Origin: Paenimyroides baculatum
GTDB taxonomy: Bacteria; Bacteroidota; Bacteroidia; Flavobacteriales; Flavobacteriaceae
Direction: 5' to 3'
Assembly (NCBI RefSeq): GCF_008629655.1
Contig: NZ_VWSG01000013.1
Location: forward strand, 1-64,000
DNA length: 64,000 bases
The notes under the pieces were generated by a model. It searched no databases. It saw nothing but the letters and a program-made list of their open reading frames with translations, and was not told the DNA's origin. Shown one piece after another: positions 18,034 through 26,110 of this stretch (position 1 is the first letter of the stretch; every line of letters starts with the position of its first letter). The position numbers were made by a program, and so were the translations under genes.

Positions 18034-18879
18034 CTAAAAAACTCTGTAAAGGTTAAACCCAAAATAAATTTTGCCTTTTCCCCAATCTCCTGTTGCATTG
18101 GTAAGGTAACCGATGTCTGAATTGACTTGTGAGTTGGAAAAAAGAAGCTGGAATACGTGTCCGCCTGTTTCGATATCTACACCAAGCGATGCTGGATTTT
18201 TATAAACGTCAGACTCTGAGAAATTAACGAAGTACTCCGCATTGATGGAAACTCGTTTTGAGATTTTGTATCTGCCGCCAAAACCTGCCAGCATCTGGTC
18301 TTTTTCGTCTGTATTGGGCATGTACAGGTTTTTGTGTACATAAGATGGCGATAACTGTAGCGAAAAACTTTCACTGAATCTTCTTGAAATTAGCAATTGC
18401 GAAAGATAGGAGATACGGTTGGAAAACTCCAATTTCGGAAAATCCTCTTTGTCTAATTCCGAATTCAATGCCACAGTATGGTAGCCAACTACTTCCACAG
18501 GTAATTTTTCAGATTGTTTTATAATTCGGTATTTAATTGCACCTTCATAGGTTTTCATGAACGTTTCCCTTGAAAGGCTTAAAGACAAATTGTCGCTTAA
18601 ACCGTAGATAAAACCGATTTTTGTAGCTGCATCATCCAATCCGAAAAAGTTGTCGAATCCTTCGCTTACATCGCCAAAGCGGTGCGCAACCACAAAATAA
18701 AGGTCTCCTTTTGCAGCGAGTTTGGTAGATTGAGCCGTAACAATCTGTAGTCCTTTAAATGCGGGTGGTACAAAATCGGAATTAGTACTTAAGGTGTCAA
18801 TTTGTTTTAACAGGTCGTCTTCCTGGGCAAATAGAGCGGATGACGACAACAGTAAAAGCATTGTAACGCGTTTAATCAT
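18034..18879 (-). CDS. DUF5777 family beta-barrel protein
   Basis: A 281-residue exported protein (signal peptide MIKRVTMLLLLSSSALFAQ) that ends in aromatic FGFNLYRVF, a typical outer-membrane barrel C-terminus. The pattern GLQIVTAQSTKLAAKGDLYFVVAHRFGDVSEGFDNFFGLDDAATKIGFIYG is what I know as DUF5777. First gene of the five-gene operon running to 15854, directly behind a promoter with a Crp/Fnr-like operator. DUF5777 genes are often found with cytochrome c and YceI genes in Bacteroidota; the function is not established. Confidence 0.82.
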   Translation of the reverse strand: MIKRVTMLLLLSSSALFAQEDDLLKQIDTLSTNSDFVPPAFKGLQIVTAQSTKLAAKGDLYFVVAHRFGDVSEGFDNFFGLDDAATKIGFIYGLSDNLSLSLSRETFMKTYEGAIKYRIIKQSEKLPVEVVGYHTVALNSELDKEDFPKLEFSNRISYLSQLLISRRFSESFSLQLSPSYVHKNLYMPNTDEKDQMLAGFGGRYKISKRVSINAEYFVNFSESDVYKNPASLGVDIETGGHVFQLLFSNSQVNSDIGYLTNATGDWGKGKIYFGFNLYRVF

Positions 18880-18904
18880 TTATTGTTTTGTTAAGAAGTT
18901 TTAA

Positions 18905-18912
18905 CAAAATTA
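18905..18912 (-). promoter_or_regulatory. -7 promoter element of the DUF5777 operon
   Basis: TAATTTTG on the minus strand, 26 bases ahead of the DUF5777 ATG. No -33 TTG is present at the right distance; a palindromic activator-type site lies there instead. Confidence 0.6.
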
Positions 18913-18934
18913 TAAACCACGTTAAATCTAGTTG

Positions 18935-18948
18935 GTGACTTTAGTCAC
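18935..18948. promoter_or_regulatory. Crp/Fnr-type operator (GTGAC-TTTA-GTCAC)
   Basis: Perfect inverted repeat gtgac-ttta-gtcac, equal to the GTGA-N6-TCAC core bound by Crp/Fnr regulators. Its centre is about 40 bases upstream of the start predicted from the -7 element at 18905-18912, the place of a class II activator site. A Crp/Fnr-type regulator gene is immediately upstream. Confidence 0.65.
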
Positions 18949-19037
18949 TTCAACCGGGTTTTGACGCTATTTTAAATGATTATAAGTAACGGTACAATTT
19001 TATGAGATAAGAAACACTCTTAAAGCAATCGTATTTT

Positions 19038-19685
19038 TTATGGGCTTACCTTTTTCTTGTTTAGTAGTTCAATTCCGTATTTGTGTTGCACAACATGACC
19101 TTCGTTAACAAGTTTTTTAAGTACTCTGCTTACCACTTCGCGTACAGTTCCCAATCCGGTAGCTATTTCTTTGTGCGAGATCATTACCGGGTTAGTTCCG
19201 GTAAGTTCTACTTGTTTTTGAATGTAGTTAAATACCCTAATATCTAGTTTATGGTACACGGCATCATTTACCATGTCCATCAGCGCGGTAAATCGAGTAT
19301 CGTATTCTTCGTAAAATACGGTATTTATTAACGGATATTTTTTTACAAACCTTAAAAAATCAGATACCGGGATTAAAGCGAATTTTGAATGCTCTTCGGC
19401 ATAGGCATAAATACGGCTTATGGAATTCTGAAAGATCGATGCAACCGTCATAATACAGCTTTCACCGGGTTTTATGTAGTAATACAGCAGTTCACGACCG
19501 TCGTTCAACGTATAAACCTTAACCGACCCGCTAAGCAGAATGGGAATGTTGTTAATACGTTGCCCCGGAGCAATAATCTCTGTACGGGCTTTAACTTCCG
19601 CTATAACAGCACAATTATCAAGTTCCGCTAAAAATTCGGATCCCAGAAAAGCAAATTTTTCGGATAGATGTTTTTTGTTACTCAT
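19038..19685 (-). CDS. Crp/Fnr-family transcriptional regulator
   Basis: A 215-residue regulator with an N-terminal cyclic-nucleotide-binding-like barrel (GQRINNIPILLSGSVKVYTLNDGRELLYYYIKPGESC) and a C-terminal winged helix. The recognition helix TVREVVSRVLKKL has Arg182, Glu183, Ser186 and Arg187, that is the ExxSR pattern of Fnr plus the RE of Crp, which predicts a GTGA or TTGA half-site. Only two cysteines (25, 77), so no Fnr-type iron-sulfur cluster; ligand unknown. It is upstream of, and on the same strand as, the DUF5777 operon, whose promoter has a matching operator. Confidence 0.87.
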   Translation of the reverse strand: MSNKKHLSEKFAFLGSEFLAELDNCAVIAEVKARTEIIAPGQRINNIPILLSGSVKVYTLNDGRELLYYYIKPGESCIMTVASIFQNSISRIYAYAEEHSKFALIPVSDFLRFVKKYPLINTVFYEEYDTRFTALMDMVNDAVYHKLDIRVFNYIQKQVELTGTNPVMISHKEIATGLGTVREVVSRVLKKLVNEGHVVQHKYGIELLNKKKVSP

Positions 19686-19742
19686 TTCTAAATATGCATT
19701 AAATAGGTGAAAATTGTGTGGTATTTTAAGTTAAGTAGGTGA

Positions 19743-19772
19743 CAAATTTAGAATTATTCAATAAGTATGCAA
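19743..19772 (-). promoter_or_regulatory. Promoter of the Crp/Fnr gene
   Basis: On the minus strand TTG (19770-19772), 19 bases, TAAATTTG (19743-19750). Two TAGGTGA blocks (+ strand 19704-19710 and 19736-19742) flank the start site region and could be regulator half-sites. Confidence 0.6.
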
Positions 19773-19950
19773 TGTTTTTTTACTATTTTTAATTGTTAAA
19801 TGTTCTTGAGATACAAAAGATTGTAAATTCTTTTATTTGAATGAGTAAAAAAGTGCGTCTTGAAGTAAGACCATATCAAACCAAAATCTAATTTATTGTT
19901 AGGTAATTAACTGGCTTTCGGTTTTAAAGAAGAAGATATAATTATAAATG

Positions 19951-19985
19951 AAAACCGCTTCACAGCTAATTAGTGAAACGGTTTT
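19951..19985 (-). terminator. Intrinsic terminator of the DEAD-box helicase gene
   Basis: Stem 19951-19963 / 19973-19985 (aaaaccg.ttcac / gtgaa.cggtttt). The single non-Watson-Crick position is a G-U pair in the minus-strand RNA but a C-A mismatch in the plus-strand RNA, which favours minus-strand use. Apart from this and the promoter above, 19775-19945 shows nothing. Confidence 0.75.
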
Positions 19986-19989
19986 TCTA

Positions 19990-21132
19990 TTAGAATTTAT
20001 TTAAATCGATGCCATCTGTTGGAATTGGCTCTATAAAGTATTTCATTTTTTTCTGAATAACCTTAAAATGATGTATATCTTCTACAGTTAAAATTGTAAT
20101 AGCTTTTCCCTTTTCATTTGCTCTTCCTGTTCGACCTATTCTGTGAACATAATCAAACGGAGAGCGTGGTAGTTCGTAATTTATAACAACAGGTAACAAA
20201 TCTATATGAATCCCTCGCGACAAAAGATCTGTGGAAATAAGAACCTGAATTGTACCGTCTTTAAAGTCTTGTAAGGTTTGATTTCTTGCACCCTGTGTTT
20301 TTTTACTGTGCAATGCCGATGCCTTTATTCCGTTTTTAACCAGTTTAACCACAAGATTGTCTGCCGTTCGTGTAGATGAAACAAATATCAGGACTTGTGT
20401 GGTAATTTCGGTTTTTAACAGATATCTTAAGAAAGGACCTTTACGTTCTGGTGTAACATAATAGGCAAGCTGATCTATTGCTGCTACTGTTTCTGTTTCG
20501 TTTTTTACTTCAACCGTTTCAAATGTTGCATGTAGTGTAGATTTTATTTTTTCAACCTTGTCATTCAACGTTGCAGAAAACAGTATGTATTGGCTTGCTG
20601 ACGGAATTTCTTTTAAAACAGATTGTAATTCTTCTTCAAAACCTAATTGAAACATTTTATCTGCCTCGTCTATAATCAGTGTTTCTAATTGAGACAGCGA
20701 TAAAGCGTTTTGTTCCATAAGGTCAAGTAACCTGCCGGGTGTAGCAATAAGCAGCTCGGTACCCATCATGTTTTTCATCTGCGGATTTATCGAAGCGCCT
20801 CCGTAAACAGCCATTCCTTTTACAGGTCTTTTTAGAAAAGAAGTACACGATTTTACAAATGCTTCGATCTGTATAGCTAATTCTCTGGTGGGAACAAGTA
20901 TTAAAACGGGAATGTTTCTTGAATTTTTATACGATAAATGCTGACGCTTTTCTAATATCGGTAATATAAAACTTGCCGTTTTTCCTGATCCGGTTGGGGC
21001 AATACCCAAAACACTTTTTCCTTTTAAAATTAAAGGAATTGCATTTTCCTGAATAGGGAATGGTTTGGTTATTCCCTGAGAGGGTAAAGCTTCACAAAGT
21101 TGCTTGGATATTCCTAATTGTTCAAAAGACAT
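19990..21132 (-). CDS. DEAD-box ATP-dependent RNA helicase
   Basis: A compact 380-residue helicase core without a long basic tail. Motifs in order: Q motif (PFPIQ, Gln28), APTGSGKT (45-52), PTRELA (81-86), TPGRLLD, IDEADK (DEAD at 155-158), SAT, and in domain 2 TDLLSRGIH and HRIGRTGRA. Unwinds short RNA duplexes, usually in ribosome assembly or RNA decay, often cold-induced. Closest by eye to the RhlE group. Monocistronic with a good promoter. Confidence 0.92.
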   Translation of the reverse strand: MSFEQLGISKQLCEALPSQGITKPFPIQENAIPLILKGKSVLGIAPTGSGKTASFILPILEKRQHLSYKNSRNIPVLILVPTRELAIQIEAFVKSCTSFLKRPVKGMAVYGGASINPQMKNMMGTELLIATPGRLLDLMEQNALSLSQLETLIIDEADKMFQLGFEEELQSVLKEIPSASQYILFSATLNDKVEKIKSTLHATFETVEVKNETETVAAIDQLAYYVTPERKGPFLRYLLKTEITTQVLIFVSSTRTADNLVVKLVKNGIKASALHSKKTQGARNQTLQDFKDGTIQVLISTDLLSRGIHIDLLPVVINYELPRSPFDYVHRIGRTGRANEKGKAITILTVEDIHHFKVIQKKMKYFIEPIPTDGIDLNKF

Positions 21133-21149
21133 GTATAATAATATTTATG

Positions 21150-21182
21150 CAAATGTAGGATATTTAATACATCTTCTTCAAA
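21150..21182 (-). promoter_or_regulatory. Promoter of the DEAD-box helicase gene
   Basis: On the minus strand TTTG (21179-21182), 21 bases, TACATTTG (21150-21157), 18 bases before the ATG. Confidence 0.65.
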
Positions 21183-21302
21183 AATCAAATAAGCGATTTA
21201 TCAACTTACAAATGCCTGATGTATTATTGTTAATAAATTTAACTTTTATTTATCAGTACAGCTATTATGCGTTTTAGTTTTTTAAATACTTTTACCCGCA
21301 GA

Positions 21303-21746
21303 ATGAAAACAAGATTTCTAAAATACTGCCTGTCGATTGCTGCATTACTTTTTGTGGCATTTACATGTTTTCCAAACAACGCGCAACCTTTGCAGTTTGG
21401 TAAAGAAAACACACAGGCAGATTCAGCATATCTTCATCCTGACAAAAAAGTTGCTTCTCACCTTGTTCTAAAAAAGGTGAAGGAAAGTAGTTTTCATAAA
21501 CAAAATCTTCAACGAACATTTGTAAGCCATTCTAAAGGAAGCTGTCCCGAAACACAGTTCGAGGCTCAAAATACGTTGACTCTTAAAAAGGCAAAAGCTC
21601 TTTTTAAATTTGAAGTACTTCGCTTTGCCCAGATTTTATCGGGCAAAGGCTTTAATGAACAGCGTTCTGTTCGTTTTAAATATTCCCGTTTTAATTCTTT
21701 TTTGCACAGTGCCCTGTATATCAGACTACAGGTCATGCGACTGTGA
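21303..21746 (+). CDS. Small exported hypothetical protein upstream of the RND operon
   Basis: A 147-residue ORF starting MKTRFLKYCLSIAALLFVAF, which looks like a signal peptide or single membrane anchor; an ATG 36 bases earlier is also in frame. The rest is basic (many Lys/Arg) and ends with ALYIRLQVMRL; no domain is recognised. Its 3' part contains a strong hairpin (21623-21630 with 21641-21648). It sits just upstream of and on the same strand as the efflux genes, so it may be a leader ORF. Whether it is translated is uncertain. Confidence 0.45.
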   Translation: MKTRFLKYCLSIAALLFVAFTCFPNNAQPLQFGKENTQADSAYLHPDKKVASHLVLKKVKESSFHKQNLQRTFVSHSKGSCPETQFEAQNTLTLKKAKALFKFEVLRFAQILSGKGFNEQRSVRFKYSRFNSFLHSALYIRLQVMRL

Positions 21747-21855
21747 TTTTTTAATGATTTTTTGAATTTTGTAGGCTCACCGTTCGTCAATTACTGACAG
21801 AATGCAGGCTTGCACGTATTTATTTGAATTTTCAAGATCATTAAAATTAACAAAC

Positions 21856-22941
21856 ATGATAAAAAAAGGTCTTATGTTGGTAAGCTTCTGTATAGCTTTA
21901 CTGCATATTGGTTGCCAGTCTCATAAAGAAGAAAAACACGAAAAAACAACACTTTCCATAACAACTCCGCTCGTAAAGGATACCATAATATTAAAAGATT
22001 ATGTGGCACAGATAAAATCTGTAAACCATATCGAAATCCGCGCACAGGAAAAAGGATACCTGCAGAAAATTTATGTAGATGAAGGTCAGTTCGTAAAAAA
22101 AGGACAATTGCTGTTTAAGATCATGCCAAATCTGTACGAAGCTGATGTGAACCGTGCAAAAGCGGAAGCTGATTATGCACAGATTGAATATAAAAACACC
22201 AAACAGCTTTACGATAATAATGTGGTTGCCGCTAACGAATTGGCAATGGCAAAGGCTAGATATAGTAAAGCTTCGGCAGAAGTTGCAGCTATGAAAACGC
22301 ATTTACAGTTTACCGAAATCAGAGCTCCTTTCGATGGAATTATCGATCGATTCCATGTACGTGTAGGTAGTTTGATTACCGAAGGTGATCTTTTGACGGA
22401 ATTGGCTGATAACAGTAAAATGTGGGTGTATTTCAACGTTCCCGAAGCCGAATATCTTGACCAGATGAGCGAAAAACCAAAAGACGGTCTTTTGCGCGTA
22501 GGATTGAAAATGGCAAACGGAAAAATGTTCGAAAACGAAGGAGTTGTTGAAACAATTGAAGCCGATTTTGATAATGAAACAGGAAATATTGCCTATCGTG
22601 CCACATTTTCTAACCCTAAAAGTCTGCTGCGTTTCGGTCAAACAGGAAATGTAGTGATCACTACACCTTACAAAAATGCACTGCTTATTCCGCAGAAAGC
22701 AACATTTGAGGTTTTAGATAAAAAGTATGTATTTGTGGTTACAAAAGATCACACTGTTAAGGCGCGCGAAATTAAAATTGCAGCCGAAATTCCGCATGTG
22801 TATGTGGTGCAGTCGGGTATTCAAAAAGATGATCAGATCTTGTTGGAAGGTCTTCGTCTGGTAAAAGAAAACGATAAAATCACAACTAAATTCATCACTC
22901 CGCAAAAAGCATTGTCAAGCCTTGAATTGTATGCAGAGTAA
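21856..22941 (+). CDS. RND efflux periplasmic adaptor (MFP) lipoprotein
   Basis: A 361-residue membrane fusion protein (AcrA/MexA type). The start at 21856 gives a lipoprotein signal with lipobox cysteine (HIGC-QS) at Cys20; an in-frame ATG at 21802 would bury it. Following parts: lipoyl half-motifs (IEIRAQEKGYLQKIYVDEGQFVKKGQLLF and IRAPFDGIIDRF), an alpha-hairpin between them (~90-145), beta-barrel and membrane-proximal domains. Links the RND pump (next, 15-base gap) to the outer-membrane channel. Confidence 0.92.
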   Translation: MIKKGLMLVSFCIALLHIGCQSHKEEKHEKTTLSITTPLVKDTIILKDYVAQIKSVNHIEIRAQEKGYLQKIYVDEGQFVKKGQLLFKIMPNLYEADVNRAKAEADYAQIEYKNTKQLYDNNVVAANELAMAKARYSKASAEVAAMKTHLQFTEIRAPFDGIIDRFHVRVGSLITEGDLLTELADNSKMWVYFNVPEAEYLDQMSEKPKDGLLRVGLKMANGKMFENEGVVETIEADFDNETGNIAYRATFSNPKSLLRFGQTGNVVITTPYKNALLIPQKATFEVLDKKYVFVVTKDHTVKAREIKIAAEIPHVYVVQSGIQKDDQILLEGLRLVKENDKITTKFITPQKALSSLELYAE

Positions 22942-22956
22942 CTAAAAAACTTTCAA

Positions 22957-25900
22957 ATGTTTAAAAAAATCATACACAGACCGGTATTCGCAATTGTAAT
23001 ATCGGTCGTAATCCTCTTTGTGGGTGCACTTGCCATAAAACAGTTGCCAACCTCACAATTTCCGCAGATTGCACCAACAACCGTAAGTGTTTTTATCGCT
23101 TATCCCGGTGCAAGTGCAGACGTTTTGGTAAAATCGTCGCTAATTACACTTGAAAATGCCATTAACGGTGTGCAGGGCATGCGGTACATTTCTACCGATG
23201 CTACCAGTGCCGGCGAAGCTACGCTTAATGTAGTTTTTGATCCGGGAACAGATCCCAACGAAGCAGTTGTACTCGTCAAGACCAGAGTTGATCAGGTAAT
23301 GCCACTGCTTCCGGAACTGGTTCAGAAAGAAGGGGTGATTGTTACGCCGATACAACCCAGTATGCTGATGTACGTGAACTTGTACAGCAAAAATAAAAGT
23401 ATGGACGAAAAGTTTCTGTACAATTACGCTACCGTAAACATCATTCCCGAAATTAACAGGGTAAAGGGTATTGCTAAAGCACAGATTTTAGGAAGTCGCC
23501 GTTATGCCATGCGTATCTGGTTGAATCCTGAACGTATGCGTGCCTATAATGTTTCGGTTGATGAAGTTATGAAGGCAATTGGCGAACAAAGTATTATTGG
23601 TCGTCCGGGAAGAATCGGACAGAGTTCGGGTATTGCCGCACAGTCATTGGAATATGTGCTTACCTATAAGGGGCAGTACAATAAGCCTGAAGAATATGAA
23701 GGAATTATCATTCGTGCAAATTCGCAAGGGGAAAATATCAAACTAAAAGACATTGCAAAGGTTGAATTGGGTAGTGAGTTTTTTGATATCTATTCAAATC
23801 TGGACGGTGATCCATCGGCATCAATCATGCTGAAACAAAATTACGGCAGTAATGCAAATGAGGTGATTGAACAGGTAAAGTTGAAGTTGGAAGATATGAA
23901 ACAGAATTTTCCACCGGGTGTAGATTATAAAATAAGTTACGACGTTTCGCAATTTTTGGACGCTTCTATTGAACAGGTATTACACACTTTGCGCGATGCT
24001 TTTATATTGGTAGCTGTAGTAGTATTCATTTTCTTGGGCGACTGGCGATCTACTGTGATTCCTATCATCGCAGTGCCAGTATCCTTAATCGGAGCCTTTT
24101 TTGTAATGCAGATTTTCGGACTTTCAATTAACTTGGTGACTTTGTTCGCTTTGGTTTTGGCAATTGGTATCGTAGTCGATGATGCCATTGTGGTGGTCGA
24201 GGCGGTTCATGCTAAAATGGAAGAAAAACACGTATCGCCCTACAAAGCTGTAAAAGAGGTTATGGGCGAAATTAGCGGTGCCATTATAGCAATTACAATG
24301 GTTATGGTGTCGGTTTTTCTGCCTATCTCGTTTATGACCGGACCCGTGGGAACTTTTTATCGCCAATTTTCTATAACTATGGCGAGTGCTATTGTTATTT
24401 CTGCGGTTATTGCCTTAACGCTTACGCCGGTTTTGTGTGCCATATTGCTTAAAAATAACCACGGGAAACCTAAAAAAGTGAATCTGCTTACACGTTTTAT
24501 CGATGCATTTAACCGTGGATTCGAAAAGCTTACGGGTAAATATGTTGTGATTTTAAAGAAAATCGTCAATAGAAAATCGGTTACTTGGACAGTTTTACTC
24601 GTTTTTTGTGCGGGAATTTATGTTCAGAACTACTTTCTGCCGGGAGGATTTATTCCGAGTGAAGATCAGGGGACGATTTATGCGGTAATTCAGACGCCGC
24701 CAGGATCAACTTTAGAACAGACTAATCAGGTAGCGCGTAATCTTCAAAAAATATGTAAGGAAGTCGATGGAGTGGAATCGGTTGCTTCTTTGGCAGGATA
24801 CGAAATCATGACCGAAGGTCGTGGTTCTAACGCCGGAACATGTTTGATCAATTTAAAAAGTTGGGGAGATCGTGAGCATACCGTCACCGAAATTATGGAA
24901 GAACTGGAAGGTAAAACCAGAAACTTGGGGGCGGTGATTGAATTTTTTGAACCACCTGCAATTCCGGGATTTGGTTCTTCTGGTGGATTTTCTATGCGTT
25001 TGCTTGATCAAAATGCTTCTACCAATTATCATGAGTTTGATAAGATCAACAAAGAATTCATGGCGAATTTGGGTAAACGTAAAGAACTTACTGGGGTATT
25101 TACCTTCTTTGCTGCCAATTATCCACAGTACGAGTTAGAGTTTGATAACAGCGCAGCCATGCAGAAAGGGGTGTCAATAGGTAAGGCTATGGAGAATTTG
25201 AATATTTTGGTGGGAAGTACTTACGAACAGGGGTTTATCCGTTTTGGTCAGTTTTTTAAGGTGTACGTGCAATCGTCTCCCGAATTTAGAAGTCTGCCTT
25301 CAGATATTTTAAATCTGTATGTGAAAAATGATACCGGTGAAATGGTGCCGTATTCTTCTTTTATGAAGTTGAAAAAAACACAGGGACCGAACGAAATTAC
25401 CCGTTACAACATGTACAATTCAGCTTCAATCCGCGGACTTCCGGCTGCGGGTTATACAACGGCAGATGCGATTGCGGCTATTAACGAAACGGCTGTAAAA
25501 ACACTTCCGCACGGTTACAAGATTGCATGGGAAGGTCTTTCGTTTGATGAAGCCCAACGTGGTAATGAAGCTTTGTACGTTTTCGGAGTGGTGTTGATCT
25601 TTGTTTACTTGGTACTCGCAGCACAATATGAAAGTTTTATATTGCCGCTTGCCGTAATTTTATCGTTACCTGTTGGTGTTTTCGGATCGTTCTTTATGTT
25701 AAAAGCAATGGGACTTGCAAATGATATTTATGCACAGGTTGGACTCATCATGCTTATTGGTCTGCTGGGAAAAAATGCCGTGCTTATCGTAGAATATGCC
25801 GTCCAGAAAAGGCAGAGCGGAGCAACTATTTTAGATGCCGCTGTGGAAGCTGCTACTGTTCGTTTCCGTCCGATCCTTATGACATCTTTTGCATTCATAG

Positions 25901-26109
25901 CGGGATTGATTCCTTTGATTTTTGCACATGGAGCAGGGGCAATCGGTAATCATACCATCGGGGCATCAGCACTGGGCGGTATGTTCTTTGGAACGGTGTT
26001 CGGTGTGCTGGTTATTCCGGGACTTTATGTGATTTTTGCAAAACTTGCAGACGGTAGAAAGATGATTAAAAATGAAGATGAGACACCTTTAACAAAAGAT
26101 ATTTATTAA
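22957..26109 (+). CDS. RND multidrug efflux pump (HAE1/AcrB type)
   Basis: Inner-membrane proton-driven pump of 1050 residues, same length as AcrB (1049). Begins MFKKIIHRPVFAIVISVVIL (TM1), then the porter domain, then TM2-TM6 with the proton-relay pair in GIVVDDAIVVVE (TM4), a second periplasmic loop and TM7-TM12 with the relay lysine region GLLGKNAVLIVEYA. The full HAE1 pattern means drugs, dyes, detergents or other hydrophobic compounds rather than metal ions. Middle gene of the three-gene efflux operon. Confidence 0.95.
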   Translation: MFKKIIHRPVFAIVISVVILFVGALAIKQLPTSQFPQIAPTTVSVFIAYPGASADVLVKSSLITLENAINGVQGMRYISTDATSAGEATLNVVFDPGTDPNEAVVLVKTRVDQVMPLLPELVQKEGVIVTPIQPSMLMYVNLYSKNKSMDEKFLYNYATVNIIPEINRVKGIAKAQILGSRRYAMRIWLNPERMRAYNVSVDEVMKAIGEQSIIGRPGRIGQSSGIAAQSLEYVLTYKGQYNKPEEYEGIIIRANSQGENIKLKDIAKVELGSEFFDIYSNLDGDPSASIMLKQNYGSNANEVIEQVKLKLEDMKQNFPPGVDYKISYDVSQFLDASIEQVLHTLRDAFILVAVVVFIFLGDWRSTVIPIIAVPVSLIGAFFVMQIFGLSINLVTLFALVLAIGIVVDDAIVVVEAVHAKMEEKHVSPYKAVKEVMGEISGAIIAITMVMVSVFLPISFMTGPVGTFYRQFSITMASAIVISAVIALTLTPVLCAILLKNNHGKPKKVNLLTRFIDAFNRGFEKLTGKYVVILKKIVNRKSVTWTVLLVFCAGIYVQNYFLPGGFIPSEDQGTIYAVIQTPPGSTLEQTNQVARNLQKICKEVDGVESVASLAGYEIMTEGRGSNAGTCLINLKSWGDREHTVTEIMEELEGKTRNLGAVIEFFEPPAIPGFGSSGGFSMRLLDQNASTNYHEFDKINKEFMANLGKRKELTGVFTFFAANYPQYELEFDNSAAMQKGVSIGKAMENLNILVGSTYEQGFIRFGQFFKVYVQSSPEFRSLPSDILNLYVKNDTGEMVPYSSFMKLKKTQGPNEITRYNMYNSASIRGLPAAGYTTADAIAAINETAVKTLPHGYKIAWEGLSFDEAQRGNEALYVFGVVLIFVYLVLAAQYESFILPLAVILSLPVGVFGSFFMLKAMGLANDIYAQVGLIMLIGLLGKNAVLIVEYAVQKRQSGATILDAAVEAATVRFRPILMTSFAFIAGLIPLIFAHGAGAIGNHTIGASALGGMFFGTVFGVLVIPGLYVIFAKLADGRKMIKNEDETPLTKDIY

Positions 26110-26110
26110 A

